This document shows, piece after piece, positions 43,326 through 51,788 of a stretch of DNA of 64,000 bases. The notes below the pieces were generated by a model. That model ran no database searches and had not been told where the DNA came from. It worked only from the letters and a program-made list of their open reading frames with translations. Made by a program: the position numbers and the translations under genes. The stretch is from Thiotrichaceae bacterium UBA4486 (GTDB lineage: Bacteria > Pseudomonadota > Gammaproteobacteria > Eutrophobiales > Eutrophobiaceae): positions 355,529-419,528 of the forward strand of contig DGNS01000009.1 in assembly GCA_002389045.1 (NCBI GenBank). The letters run 5' to 3'. Position 1 is the stretch's first letter. The number at the start of each line of letters is the position of its first letter.

Positions 43326-45239
43326 ATGAAAACATTGACGCTCATCACTTCTGCGTTGTCGGCTTTGCTGTTGTCAGTTTCCTGTTTTGCCGCGGAAGAA
43401 ATTCTTCAATTTCACAGTAACATTGATGTCTACGAAAACGCGGAGATGCAGGTCACCGAGCAGATCACCGTCAACGCCGAAGGCAGGAAGATCAAGCGCG
43501 GGATCTACCGGGATTTTCCCACTGAATACAGGGACCGGATGAACAATCGCTACCGTGTCGGTTTTGAAATCGAGTCCGTATCGCGCAATGATTACCGCGA
43601 GGATTACCATACGAGTGTGCTGGATAACGGTATTCGCATCTACTTCGGTCACAAGAACCGAACGCTGGCTCCCGGTAAACACAAATACAGCCTGCGCTAC
43701 AGAACCAATCGTCAGCTCGGTTTCTTTGACGATCACGACGAACTCTACTGGAACGTGACCGGCACCGACTGGGATTTTCCCATTCGCAAGGCCAGTGCAC
43801 GGGTACGTCTGCCCGACGGCATACCGGCCGGTGAGATCAGCGTCGAAGCCTACACCGGCCCGCAGGGCGCCAAGGGACAGAACTACCGGGCTGAAGTGCG
43901 TGGGGATGGCCTGGTCTATTTCGAAACCACCCGTGCCCTGCCGAAACAACATGGCCTGACCATCGTGGTCAGCTTTCCCAAAGGCTACATCGATGAACCC
44001 ACTACCGGGGAACAACTGCAATACCTGCTCGATGATAACCGCGGCGCTCTCCATGCGCTGATCGGCCTGCTGGTCGTGATCGCATATTACTGGCTGGCCT
44101 GGTTGAAAGCCGGCCGGGATCCGGAAGCCGGTGTCATCATTACCCGGTACACGCCGCCGAATGGCTATTCACCGGCATCCATGCGCTTTATCGAAAAGAT
44201 GGGCTATGACAATAGCTGTTTCGCCGTGGCGCTGGTCAATCTTGCCGTCAAGGGTTACCTGGAAATCCGCGAGATATCCGGGAATACATTCCAGCTCCGC
44301 AAAAAACCGGATGCCGTGGTAACCATGGCGCCGGGGGAAAATGCCCTGGCCGGGGCGCTGTTTGACAAGCGCACACAAATCGATATGGAACAGGAAAATC
44401 ATTCCGCATTCCGTGCGGCGAAGGCGGCACACAAGGCATCGTTGAAGCAGGACTATGAAAAAATATATTTTCTCACCAACCGATCATTCTTCATCATCGG
44501 CGTCTTGATCACTATCCTCGTGCTGGTGACCGCCATCGCGGCAGCCGGCAGCAGTTTCGCTCCGGGTGCGATATTTCTGCTGGTCTGGCTGACCGGCTGG
44601 ACCTTCGGCGTTATTTTCCTGCTCAAGAACGCGTGGCTGCAATGGCAAAAAGTCAGTCAAAGTCCGTTATATATCATTCCGGCGATTTTCATCACGGCCT
44701 TCGCCCTGCCCTTTATCGGCGCGGAGTTGTTTGTCATGCAGGAACTGGCGAAACTGACTTCGCTGACCCTGATCATCATTTTCCTGCTGACCATACTGGT
44801 CAACTGGCTGTTTTACGAGTTGCTGAAAGCGCCAACCCGCGCCGGGCGTGAACTGCTGGATCACATCGAGGGTTTTCGTCACTACATCGAGGTCGCCGAA
44901 AAAAATGAACTGGAAGCAAGGTATGCCCCGGAAAAAACCCCGGAACGTTTCGAGGCGTATCTGCCATACGCCATGGCCCTGGGCGTGGAAACGCAGTGGG
45001 CCAATATCTTCTCCGGTGCGTTTCGGGATCTGGAGAGCCAGGGCCAGACCTATCATCCGCGGTGGTATCACGGGACGCGCTGGAATATGCACCACATCGG
45101 AGATTTCACCTCGGGCATGAGTTCATCCCTGTCCGGTGCAGTGGCCTCATCCTCCACGGCCCCGGGCTCATCCTCCGGCAGCGGCGGTGGCGGTTCTTCC
45201 GGTGGCGGTGGTGGTGGCGGTGGTGGCGGCGGCTGGTAA
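43326..45239 (+). CDS. DUF2207 membrane protein, LemA partner
   Basis: The 637-residue protein has a signal peptide (about 1-23), a beta-rich extracytoplasmic DUF2207 domain (about 24-245) with KRGIYRDFPTEYRDR, a transmembrane helix near 250-268, a cytoplasmic winged-helix-like segment (NSCFAVALVNLAVKGYLEI), three or four further helices (about 390-510), and a C-terminal tail that is nearly pure glycine ending GGW. The Gly-rich tail is a normal feature of the family. I chose the ATG at 43326 since it puts the signal peptide first. LemA-DUF2207 pairs are thought to act together at the membrane; no reaction is known. Confidence 0.9.
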   Translation: MKTLTLITSALSALLLSVSCFAAEEILQFHSNIDVYENAEMQVTEQITVNAEGRKIKRGIYRDFPTEYRDRMNNRYRVGFEIESVSRNDYREDYHTSVLDNGIRIYFGHKNRTLAPGKHKYSLRYRTNRQLGFFDDHDELYWNVTGTDWDFPIRKASARVRLPDGIPAGEISVEAYTGPQGAKGQNYRAEVRGDGLVYFETTRALPKQHGLTIVVSFPKGYIDEPTTGEQLQYLLDDNRGALHALIGLLVVIAYYWLAWLKAGRDPEAGVIITRYTPPNGYSPASMRFIEKMGYDNSCFAVALVNLAVKGYLEIREISGNTFQLRKKPDAVVTMAPGENALAGALFDKRTQIDMEQENHSAFRAAKAAHKASLKQDYEKIYFLTNRSFFIIGVLITILVLVTAIAAAGSSFAPGAIFLLVWLTGWTFGVIFLLKNAWLQWQKVSQSPLYIIPAIFITAFALPFIGAELFVMQELAKLTSLTLIIIFLLTILVNWLFYELLKAPTRAGRELLDHIEGFRHYIEVAEKNELEARYAPEKTPERFEAYLPYAMALGVETQWANIFSGAFRDLESQGQTYHPRWYHGTRWNMHHIGDFTSGMSSSLSGAVASSSTAPGSSSGSGGGGSSGGGGGGGGGGGW

Positions 45240-45245
45240 GGCGAT

Positions 45246-45419
45246 ATGAACCAGAAGACAAACAGAACCATCAAACTGCCACCACGACCGCGTGAACCGG
45301 ATCCGTCCGAATGCTGCGGACGCGGCTGCGATCCCTGTGTCTACACTTACTATGAACGGGCGCTGGAACGCTGGCATGAAAAAATTGCCAAACTGAAACA
45401 ACACAATACCGGAGACTGA
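45246..45419 (+). CDS. Oxidored-like (PF09791) 57-residue protein
   Basis: A 57-codon gene starts six bases after the DUF2207 stop. The product has a PPRPREPDPSECCGRGCDPCV core followed by YTYYERALERWHEKI, the pattern of the Oxidored-like domain (four clustered cysteines, CCxxxCxxC), also found at the N-terminus of some eukaryotic oxidoreductases. The cysteines could bind a metal or Fe-S cluster; no activity is known. It is likely translated from the lemA-DUF2207 transcript. Confidence 0.85.
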   Translation: MNQKTNRTIKLPPRPREPDPSECCGRGCDPCVYTYYERALERWHEKIAKLKQHNTGD

Positions 45420-45428
45420 AGCGGAGTA

Positions 45429-45893
45429 ATGGCCATGAGCAAGCGTACAATAGCTTTCCTGATCCTGATATTCGTCATTTTCCTTAACCCGGCCCGGGCC
45501 GGCGACAACGGCATCGTCGTGATCAAGACACCCGAGGAACTGATATCAAAACAGAAACTGCCCTACTTTCACGGCATATCGGCTGCCAGCGCCGGTTCGA
45601 AGGTGCTGTCCATGAACCTGGTCATGATCCCACCCGGCGCTGAGGCCGAAGCTCATTACCATGACGGCTTCGAGTCGGCGGTTTACCTGATCCAGGGACG
45701 GGTGGAAACGCGCTACGGCAGTAACCTGGAACAAAGCGTCATCAATGAAAGCGGTGATTTTATTTTCATCCCACCGAATGTCCCGCACCAGCCGCGTAAT
45801 CTGAGTGACACGGAAACGGCAATCGCCATCGTTTCAAGAAATGATCCGAACGAGCAGGAGAGCGTGGTGCCTTATGAAGCTGACCGGGAATAA
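45429..45893 (+). CDS. exported cupin-domain protein
   Basis: The 154-residue protein has a signal peptide (about 1-24, cleavage near ARA-G) and one cupin barrel with both motifs: PGAEAEAHYHDGFESAVYLIQG (G(X)5HXH(X)3,4E(X)6G type) and DFIFIPPNVPHQPRNLS. The two His, a Glu and the final His would bind a metal in the periplasm. It could be a sugar-binding or dioxygenase-like cupin; the substrate is unknown. The ATG at 45429 and one two codons on (45435) are both possible. Confidence 0.82.
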   Translation: MAMSKRTIAFLILIFVIFLNPARAGDNGIVVIKTPEELISKQKLPYFHGISAASAGSKVLSMNLVMIPPGAEAEAHYHDGFESAVYLIQGRVETRYGSNLEQSVINESGDFIFIPPNVPHQPRNLSDTETAIAIVSRNDPNEQESVVPYEADRE

Positions 45894-46064
45894 CCCCGGG
45901 TACCGGCATGCAGTTACCCGGACTCAGAGGAAGTCCTGTTTTTTGTAGCCATCATTGTGAAGCCCATTGTCGTATGCCGTGTCATTCATCAGGGGCATCA
46001 TTAAAAGATCAAGGTTAAACTGAGTGCCATTCTGATCTGAACTCACCAATTTACAACTTTTTCA

Positions 46065-47000
46065 TTACAGCAGTTGCACCGAATACAGGTGTAATTCCCT
46101 GGTTTCCGGTAAATCGACCGTAAAGCATCCCAGTCCCCCCACCTGCGCCAGGTCGAGTCTGCGGCCGGCCGGTGCTGCGGCCACATCATCCAGCGGTATC
46201 GTGATGGTATTGTTGCCGGGCACGATGCGAAAGCTGCGATTAAAGCGGTCGCTGTATTCCTCGTCACCATCGCTGTGCACGATGTCATGTATACGGCAGG
46301 TCAGATCCAGTGCTCTATTTTCAGGATTGACAATGCGGATCTGTAACGAACTGTAACCACGCCAGTCACGGGGAAAATAGTTCATGGCAAAGCCTGAATA
46401 CCGGTCGGTGCCATGCAGCAGTTTCAACCCGGTTTCATTATTGTCATGGACAAGTCCGGCAACGGCGTCACCATGGATGCGTGTGATCGCGACAGGCATG
46501 GAGAATTCCAGCAACACGGGAAACTGCTGTCGCGCCATCATGTCATCATATAAATGGATGATGCCGGTTCGATTGTGCCAGGCGATAATCAGGCAAACGC
46601 CGAACAACCAGGCAATCAGCGGCACGACAGCGGTTCTCCGGTGGATTCCCGTATACACAACAAAAGCCAGTACACTGCCAAGAACATCGTTGATGACATC
46701 CGCCACTTCGGCCTGACGCCCGAGGGGCACCTGCAGGTATTCGATCAGCACACCCGATACCAGCGCCGCGAGTACACAGATCAGCAGACGCAGCGGCCAG
46801 CGCAAGGCCGCCAGGCGGGAAAACGTTTGCAAAGCAAGGAGTGTCCAGAGAAAAAAGGCAAACAGGTGACCCAGATTCCACAGGGCCTTGAAACTTCGGG
46901 AGGCATAGGGCCCGGCCTGACCGGCAAAGAGCAGGACCAGAACGACCACGCACAACAGCAACAGCGCAATGCTGACTCCCCGGGCGTGAACCGTTTTCAT
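46065..47000 (-). CDS. VanZ-like membrane protein with C-terminal beta domain
   Basis: The 311-residue protein has four or five N-terminal helices with the VanZ motif (LWNLGHLFAFFLWTLLAL and the EYLQVPLGRQAEVADVINDVLGSVLA acidic/Asn segment), then from about residue 160 a soluble region with FPVLLEFSMPVAITRI, GLKLLHGTDRYSGFAMNYFPRDWRGYSSLQIRIVNPENRALDL and a beta-sandwich-like tail. The tail resembles carbohydrate-binding or CIA30-like folds. VanZ domains are of unknown function (linked to teicoplanin resistance in Enterococcus). The fusion suggests an envelope or glycan role. Confidence 0.78.
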   Translation of the reverse strand: MKTVHARGVSIALLLLCVVVLVLLFAGQAGPYASRSFKALWNLGHLFAFFLWTLLALQTFSRLAALRWPLRLLICVLAALVSGVLIEYLQVPLGRQAEVADVINDVLGSVLAFVVYTGIHRRTAVVPLIAWLFGVCLIIAWHNRTGIIHLYDDMMARQQFPVLLEFSMPVAITRIHGDAVAGLVHDNNETGLKLLHGTDRYSGFAMNYFPRDWRGYSSLQIRIVNPENRALDLTCRIHDIVHSDGDEEYSDRFNRSFRIVPGNNTITIPLDDVAAAPAGRRLDLAQVGGLGCFTVDLPETRELHLYSVQLL

Positions 47001-47016
47001 GGCAGGGCGACGGCTG

Positions 47017-47472
47017 TCAGGTGATTTGCCTGTTGTCCTCCTCGGTCTTGCCGGCGCGGCTGTAGCCGTCGTCCTGACGCTTGATATTGACCGCGTGTTT
47101 TTGTGTGTAAACGTCGAAGACTTTCTCCGGCGTCAGGCCCGCGCAGATCATTGCCGAGACCAGGAAATGCAGCATATCGATCAATTCCACGCGAATATTC
47201 TGCAAATCAATATCGTCACGGCTCCACCATTTCCATAACAGTTCCTCGTCGAGTTCATTCAGTTCGTCCCGCATCGCCTTGGCATAGCGGGCAAGCCACT
47301 GGTTGGGCAAGCCGTTGGCGCCCAGTTCACCCCGGTTCACGGCATCGAAAATCGCCGCCATGGTCAGGGGCGTGCCATCCGGGCCGGCAATCCGGTTGTT
47401 CTCGAACACATAATCATTCAACTGCGTTTGCATGCTGAATATCCGGCTTAACATATCGTCTTGTTCACTCAT
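47017..47472 (-). CDS. dimeric all-alpha dUTP diphosphatase (dUTPase_2)
   Basis: The 151-residue, all-helical protein carries the MazG-superfamily metal motifs: ELNELDEELLWKWW (ExxE-type) and RVELIDMLHFLVSAMI (ExxD), with an N-terminal helix holding QLNDYVF and a C-terminal VYTQKHAVNIKRQDDGY segment. This is PF08761, the dimeric dUTPase found in some bacteria, phages and trypanosomatids; it hydrolyses dUTP and dUDP. The more usual trimeric Dut may also be encoded elsewhere. It lies between vanZ-like and dksA-like genes on the same strand. Confidence 0.85.
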   Translation of the reverse strand: MSEQDDMLSRIFSMQTQLNDYVFENNRIAGPDGTPLTMAAIFDAVNRGELGANGLPNQWLARYAKAMRDELNELDEELLWKWWSRDDIDLQNIRVELIDMLHFLVSAMICAGLTPEKVFDVYTQKHAVNIKRQDDGYSRAGKTEEDNRQIT

Positions 47473-47488
47473 GATCGGTATCCTGGAA

Positions 47489-47815
47489 TTATTTTGCGCA
47501 ATGAATGCAGAACGGATTGGATGGATCCAGTTTCAGGCGTTCGATACTGATTTCCTCGTCACAGGAGACACAGATCCCGAATTCACCCCTTTCGATTTTT
47601 TGCAGCGCCTGGTCGATCCGCGCGAGTTCAAGTTCGCGACGGCGTTGCGCTTCGCGGGACATGGCCTGGGATTGCATGGCATCCATCCTCGACAAACGTC
47701 CGACACGGGTTTGATCCAGTTCGACTACACCCGCCGCCTCATCACCGGTTTTGCGGATCAATTCGATGGCCTGCCTGCGTTCCATGAGGACGGATTTAAA
47801 GTATTCTGAATCCAT
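47489..47815 (-). CDS. TraR/DksA-family zinc-finger protein
   Basis: The 108-residue protein has a long coiled-coil helix (about 3-75, with DQTRVGRLSRMDAMQSQAM) and a C-terminal four-Cys zinc finger CVSCDEEISIERLKLDPSNPFCIHC. It is shorter than DksA and lacks the paired Asp tip of canonical DksA, so it belongs to the small DksA2/TraR-like group that can bind the RNA polymerase secondary channel. I chose the ATG at 47815; the open frame continues far upstream but overlaps the divergent EamA gene. Co-transcription with the dUTPase gene (16-base gap) is likely. Confidence 0.85.
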   Translation of the reverse strand: MDSEYFKSVLMERRQAIELIRKTGDEAAGVVELDQTRVGRLSRMDAMQSQAMSREAQRRRELELARIDQALQKIERGEFGICVSCDEEISIERLKLDPSNPFCIHCAK

Positions 47816-47897
47816 CAGGATTCTCCGTGATATTCTGGGCACCGAGTATAACCTAATCACCGGACCGGGTTTACCGCTCCGGCATTTATCACAACCG

Positions 47898-48794
47898 ATG
47901 ATTGACAAACGTTTTCTGGTACACGGTTTTTTGCCGGCCATTGCCGCAGCGTGCAGTTTTGCCGTGATGGCCGGGCTCGTCAAAATGGCCTCGGCGGAAG
48001 TTCCGCTGCCGGTGCTGGTGTTTCTGCGCAACCTGGCCGGCCTGGCCATCATCCTGCCCGTTGTGCTGCCACGGGGCCGCCAGTACCTGAAAACAAAAAA
48101 GCTGAAAATGCATATGTTTCGAAGCCTGATCAGCCTGTGCGCCATAACCAGCTTTTTTTATGCCCTCGGTCATATCGGTCTGGCGGAAGCCTCTCTGCTC
48201 AATGCCACGTCACCGTTATTTATCGGTATCCTGGCGACGTTAATTCTTGGTGAATCCCTGAATCGCGCCCTGGTGTTGTCACTTCTGACCGGTTTTATCG
48301 GCGTCACGCTGATCCTGAAACCGGGTACCGAGCTGTTCACGCTTGCCGCCCTGGCCGGACTGGCTTCCGGTTTTTTTATAGCCTGTGCAAAAATTATTAT
48401 CCGTTACATGGCCAGCACCGAACCTGTTTTACGCACAGTCTTTTATTTCAGCCTGCTCACGACCATTTACTCCGCTGTGCCCCTGCTCTGGCTGTGGCAG
48501 ACACCATCACCCCGGACGTTCATCATCATGGTACTGGCCGGTATGACCGCCACGCTGGGTCAGACTTTCCTGACCTACGCGTATACCCATAACCGGGCCG
48601 TAAAGGTTGCGCCGTTTACCTATGTAACCGTACTCATCGCCGCCCTGATCGGCTGGTGGATATGGAAGGAAATTCCCGATGCCGGCTCCAGCATCGGCGC
48701 CCTGCTGGTGATTACGGCGTGCCTTGTCATTACCCTGGAAGGCAAACCGCTCATTGCCTGGAGGAAACAACCGCCACCGGCGGCAAGAGATTGA
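47898..48794 (+). CDS. EamA-family (DMT) transporter
   Basis: The 298-residue protein has ten predicted helices in two EamA repeats. The first repeat has AACSFAVMAGLVKMAS and LNATSPLFIGILATLILGE near its end; the second includes GLASGFFIACAKIIIRYMA and the FTYVTVLIAALIGWWIWKEIPD end motif. The family includes exporters of amino acids and metabolites such as S-adenosylmethionine carriers and riboflavin transporters; the substrate cannot be read. I chose the ATG at 47898 because the 49 codons upstream overlap the dksA-like gene and are not membrane-like. Confidence 0.88.
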   Translation: MIDKRFLVHGFLPAIAAACSFAVMAGLVKMASAEVPLPVLVFLRNLAGLAIILPVVLPRGRQYLKTKKLKMHMFRSLISLCAITSFFYALGHIGLAEASLLNATSPLFIGILATLILGESLNRALVLSLLTGFIGVTLILKPGTELFTLAALAGLASGFFIACAKIIIRYMASTEPVLRTVFYFSLLTTIYSAVPLLWLWQTPSPRTFIIMVLAGMTATLGQTFLTYAYTHNRAVKVAPFTYVTVLIAALIGWWIWKEIPDAGSSIGALLVITACLVITLEGKPLIAWRKQPPPAARD

Positions 48795-48831
48795 CAATCG
48801 TCCTGCGCTACCGACGATTCAATGCTGCACC

Positions 48832-48949
48832 GGCAAGATTTGTGGTGAACGTTTTCTCGCCGTAGTCGCCAGATACATGATGTTCAGGAATGATTGATGA
48901 CCATGACAGCCGCTGACCGGGCCGTATTTCCATACCGCATTTTTATGCT
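48832..48949 (+). repeat. dispersed ~118-bp intergenic repeat, copy 1
   Basis: This segment aligns along its whole length with 61773-61891. Shared blocks include TTTTCTCGCCGT, GTCGCCAG, ATGTTCAGGAA, TTGATGACC and ACCGCATTTTTATGCT, with scattered substitutions and one or two short indels. It fills the gap after the EamA gene. The origin is unknown; no open frame is conserved beyond a few residues. Confidence 0.8.
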
Positions 48950-49003
48950 GACAATCCATATATAATAGGCAGTTCATGAGCACGCAGACACAGAACCCGG
49001 CCA

Positions 49004-49828
49004 ATGAAAGTAGATTTACACACGCATAGCACACGATCGGACGGCAGTCTCGACCCGCCCGGCCTGGTCATGCTGGCGCAACAGCGGCGTATTGATATGT
49101 TATCCATCACCGATCACGATACCATCGCCGCCTACCGGGATATTGATGTCCCCAAGCTATCCGGAATCAGGATTATCGCCGGTATCGAGTTCTCAACCAC
49201 ATGGCGTGGCGTCGGCATCCATATCCTCGGACTCAATATTGATCTTGATAACCGGGAACTGCAACGCGGTGTTGATCAACAACTGGCCGCCCGTGAACAA
49301 CGCGCCGTTGAAATCGCCCGCCGCCTGCAAAAGAAACTCGATATTGACGACCCGCTGCCTGCGGTCAGGGCCATTGCCGGTCACGGCAATATCGGGCGAC
49401 CGCATTTTGCCCGCCACCTGGTCAACAACGAGATCACCAAAAGCATGGATGTCGCGTTTCATAAATACCTGGGGTCGGGGAAGATAGGTGATGTCCGGGA
49501 ATCCTGGGCGGATCTGGCCAGTGTTACCCGGTGGATCACGGTCGCCAACGGAACGGCTGTTCTCGCCCATCCACTCAAGTACAAGCTGACGCGCACGCGC
49601 CTGCTGGAATTGCTGGATGATTTTACCGGAGCAGGCGGCAGCGGCATGGAAGTGGTTAACGGTCAGCAGAACGAGGAGCAAACCCTGAAACTGGCAAAGA
49701 TCTGCAACGCCCGCGGCTTGCTTGCTTCCTGCGGTTCGGATTTTCATAATATGGAATCAGGCTGGTCCGCCATGGGATCGTATTCGAAGCTGCCGGATTC
49801 GTGCACGCCTGTCTGGAGTTGCTGGTAA
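49004..49828 (+). CDS. PHP-domain 3',5'-nucleoside bisphosphate phosphatase (RnaM/YciV-like)
   Basis: The 274-residue enzyme has the PHP metal motifs VDLHTHSTRSDGSL, ITDHDTIAAY, GIEFSTTWRG, HFARHLV, LAHPLKYKLTR and GSDFHN. This is the YciV/RNase AM family that dephosphorylates 3',5'-bisphosphate nucleotides and trims 5' ends of RNA. It stands alone on the plus strand between the dispersed repeat and the oxidative-stress gene. A divergent or independent promoter is not obvious. Confidence 0.9.
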   Translation: MKVDLHTHSTRSDGSLDPPGLVMLAQQRRIDMLSITDHDTIAAYRDIDVPKLSGIRIIAGIEFSTTWRGVGIHILGLNIDLDNRELQRGVDQQLAAREQRAVEIARRLQKKLDIDDPLPAVRAIAGHGNIGRPHFARHLVNNEITKSMDVAFHKYLGSGKIGDVRESWADLASVTRWITVANGTAVLAHPLKYKLTRTRLLELLDDFTGAGGSGMEVVNGQQNEEQTLKLAKICNARGLLASCGSDFHNMESGWSAMGSYSKLPDSCTPVWSCW

Positions 49829-50150
49829 TTCAATCCTGATTATCACTGTTGCAGGACCGGGCAGGGCAAATCAGGCATTTCGATCTGCGGGTAATTGTGT
49901 GACTTCCACTACGTGTCCCCGATCCTGTTTTCCTTATATCTACTTAAAATACAATAACCTGTGAAGTTACTGCCCGGGTATCGTCTGCACGTGATAGATT
50001 AATACTATTGTCTTGATATATATAATTTAATTTATATATAGCTCATAATTGCCTATTATCGCATTCAATCCATGGCCGACTGGTGAAGTCACCGGCCAAA
50101 TCGAGAATTTTTAACCATTCACACATACACGTAAATTTTAAGGAGATACC
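49829..50150. other. regulatory region of the peroxiredoxin-glutaredoxin gene
   Basis: This 322-base AT-rich gap holds no gene. It contains the OxyR site at 49994-50030 and, overlapping and after it, promoter-like elements (TTGATA at 50014-50019 and TATAGC or TATATA near 50033-50042). The leader up to the start is about 100 bases. Confidence 0.6.
49994..50030 (+). promoter_or_regulatory. OxyR operator
   Basis: ATAG (49994) and CTAT (50005) with a 7-base spacer match the OxyR consensus exactly; ATAT (50016) and TTAA (50027) follow at the same 7-base spacing with three and two of four matches. The four tetranucleotides thus sit one helical turn apart as in the ATAG-N7-CTAT-N7-ATAG-N7-CTAT consensus. 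The last half overlaps a -35-like TTGATA, the activating position. Confidence 0.75.
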
Positions 50151-50894
50151 ATGTTAAACAGTAAAGAAGGTCAAAGAGTACCCGAAGTTACCTTTCGTAC
50201 CCGACGTGAACACGAGTGGGTCGATGTAACGACTGCGGACATCTTCAAGGGTAAGACCGTTGTTGTATTTTCACTTCCGGGTGCATTTACACCGACGTGT
50301 TCATCATCCCACGTGCCACGTTACAACCAGCTCGCTCCCGTGTTCAAGGCCAACGGTGTTGATGAGATCGTCTGCATTTCAGTCAATGACGCCTTCGTCA
50401 TGAACGAATGGAAAATCGACCAGAATGCCGATCGCATCACCTTTCTGCCGGACGGCAACGGCGAGTTTACCGAAGGCATGGGCATGCTGGTCGACAAGAA
50501 CGACCTCGGCTTCGGTAAACGCTCCTGGCGTTACTCCATGCTGGTAAAAGACGGCGTGGTGGAAAAAATGTTCATCGAGCCGGAAGTTCCGGGCGATCCG
50601 TTTGAAGCCTCTGATGCCGATACCATACTGAATTACATCGCGCCCGATGCCAACAAGCCCATGGACGTGACCGTGTTCAGCCGCAAGGGTTGCCCCTTCT
50701 GCGTCAAGGCCAAGGCACAATTGCAGGAAGCCGGCATCGAGTACGAGGAACTGGTTCTCAACGAGGACTACACCGACCGCACACTGCGCGCGGTTGCCAA
50801 TGCCACGAGCTTCCCGCAGGTGTTCATCAACGGCGAACACATCGGTGGCTCGGATGAAGTGGAAAAATGGCTGGCCGGCAGGGCCGCTGCCTGA
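50151..50894 (+). CDS. peroxiredoxin-glutaredoxin fusion
   Basis: The 247-residue protein joins a Prx5-type peroxiredoxin (about 1-160, peroxidatic Cys50 in LPGAFTPTCSSSHVPRY) to a glutaredoxin (about 170-245, active site CPFC with TSFPQVFINGEHIGGSDE glutathione-binding motifs). Such hybrids reduce peroxides directly with glutathione. A strong Shine-Dalgarno (AAGGAGA) precedes the ATG. The OxyR site 120-157 bases upstream and the oxyR gene in the same window indicate peroxide induction. A terminator follows closely. Confidence 0.95.
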   Translation: MLNSKEGQRVPEVTFRTRREHEWVDVTTADIFKGKTVVVFSLPGAFTPTCSSSHVPRYNQLAPVFKANGVDEIVCISVNDAFVMNEWKIDQNADRITFLPDGNGEFTEGMGMLVDKNDLGFGKRSWRYSMLVKDGVVEKMFIEPEVPGDPFEASDADTILNYIAPDANKPMDVTVFSRKGCPFCVKAKAQLQEAGIEYEELVLNEDYTDRTLRAVANATSFPQVFINGEHIGGSDEVEKWLAGRAAA

Positions 50895-50913
50895 ACCCCG
50901 GGCGTTGAAAAAC

Positions 50914-50941
50914 AAAGGCGGGCATGAAGCCCGCCTTTTTT
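50914..50941 (+). terminator. intrinsic terminator after the peroxiredoxin-glutaredoxin gene
   Basis: AAAGGCGGGC pairs with GCCCGCCTTT around a 5-base loop and is followed by further T. The A-run on the left makes it work on the minus strand too, serving the convergent cyclic-nucleotide-binding gene. Confidence 0.9.
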
Positions 50942-50971
50942 ATTGTCCATACCGTGAACCCGGTTTCATGC

Positions 50972-51502
50972 TCATTCCGGTTTTTCCGTTGTTGGCAGAA
51001 ATCCGGCCCGGGTTACGGATATTTCGGCCAGCAGCCCCGTCGTCTGCCGTAACCTGAGACTGATGATCTGGGCGATTTTCCACAGCAACCTTACCCCGAG
51101 TGCGCACTGATCGTGGACCAGGTCCCTGAAATCCTCACGGCTCATTAACAGCACCACGGAATCGCTGGCGGCAATGGCCGATGCGGACAGCGGTTTGCCG
51201 TCCACTATACCCATCTCGCCTATTGTGCCCCCGGCCAGAATATCGGCAATTTTCATATGCTCGTTGGGCGTGGTTTCCTTGAATATGGAAATGTTGCCCT
51301 CAACCAGGAAACACAGGCTCGCCGTGGCGCTGCCCTCCTTGAAGATATAGGCGCCGACCGGTGCTGAATAGGCCTTGACCCAGTTGGCAATAAATTCGAT
51401 ATCACCCGGGCTGAAATCCGCAAAAAAATCCGTTTTCTGAATCAGTTTACAGGTGGTTTCCCTGAATGAATCTCCTCCACCCAGTAACAAGAGCTCACTC
51501 AT
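50972..51502 (-). CDS. cyclic-nucleotide-binding-domain protein without DNA-binding domain
   Basis: The 176-residue protein is a single CRP-like beta roll (about 20-150) with PVGAYIFKEGSATASLCFLVEGNISIFKE and the phosphate-binding cassette region GGTIGEMGIVDGKPLSASAIAA. No helix-turn-helix follows; the C-terminus is a helix (ALGVRLLWKIAQIISLRLRQTTGLLAEIS) typical of stand-alone effector-binding modules. The canonical Arg of the cAMP pocket is replaced (GKPLSAS), so it may bind c-di-GMP or no nucleotide. I chose the ATG at 51502; the frame extends 42 codons further but without similarity. Confidence 0.8.
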   Translation of the reverse strand: MSELLLLGGGDSFRETTCKLIQKTDFFADFSPGDIEFIANWVKAYSAPVGAYIFKEGSATASLCFLVEGNISIFKETTPNEHMKIADILAGGTIGEMGIVDGKPLSASAIAASDSVVLLMSREDFRDLVHDQCALGVRLLWKIAQIISLRLRQTTGLLAEISVTRAGFLPTTEKPE

Positions 51503-51788
51503 AATATATGTTCCCCGCCCGGTGTTGGTGTCGTTACAGGGCCCGCTTTTCACGGCAGTGCAGCGGTGATTCATGTCCCGGGTAACCAGGGTCCGCGGCA
51601 TTAACAGCCGGAAAGGGCTTGCAGACACTATAGACTATATACCCGCCGGAATCCCGCAGTTGATCCAGGTAACCTTGTTGTGGAATTCGTTATTAAGCAG
51701 TGACCGGACTCGCAATGATACGCTGTTTTCCATGTCCATGGCCCGGGTTCCGGTATCTGATCAAACTCAGTAACAGGAAAATACCGGA

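Noticed and set aside
45100..45239. glycine-rich tail of the DUF2207 protein as a sequencing artefact
   Set aside because: Such Gly/Ser tails ending in Trp are usual for this family.
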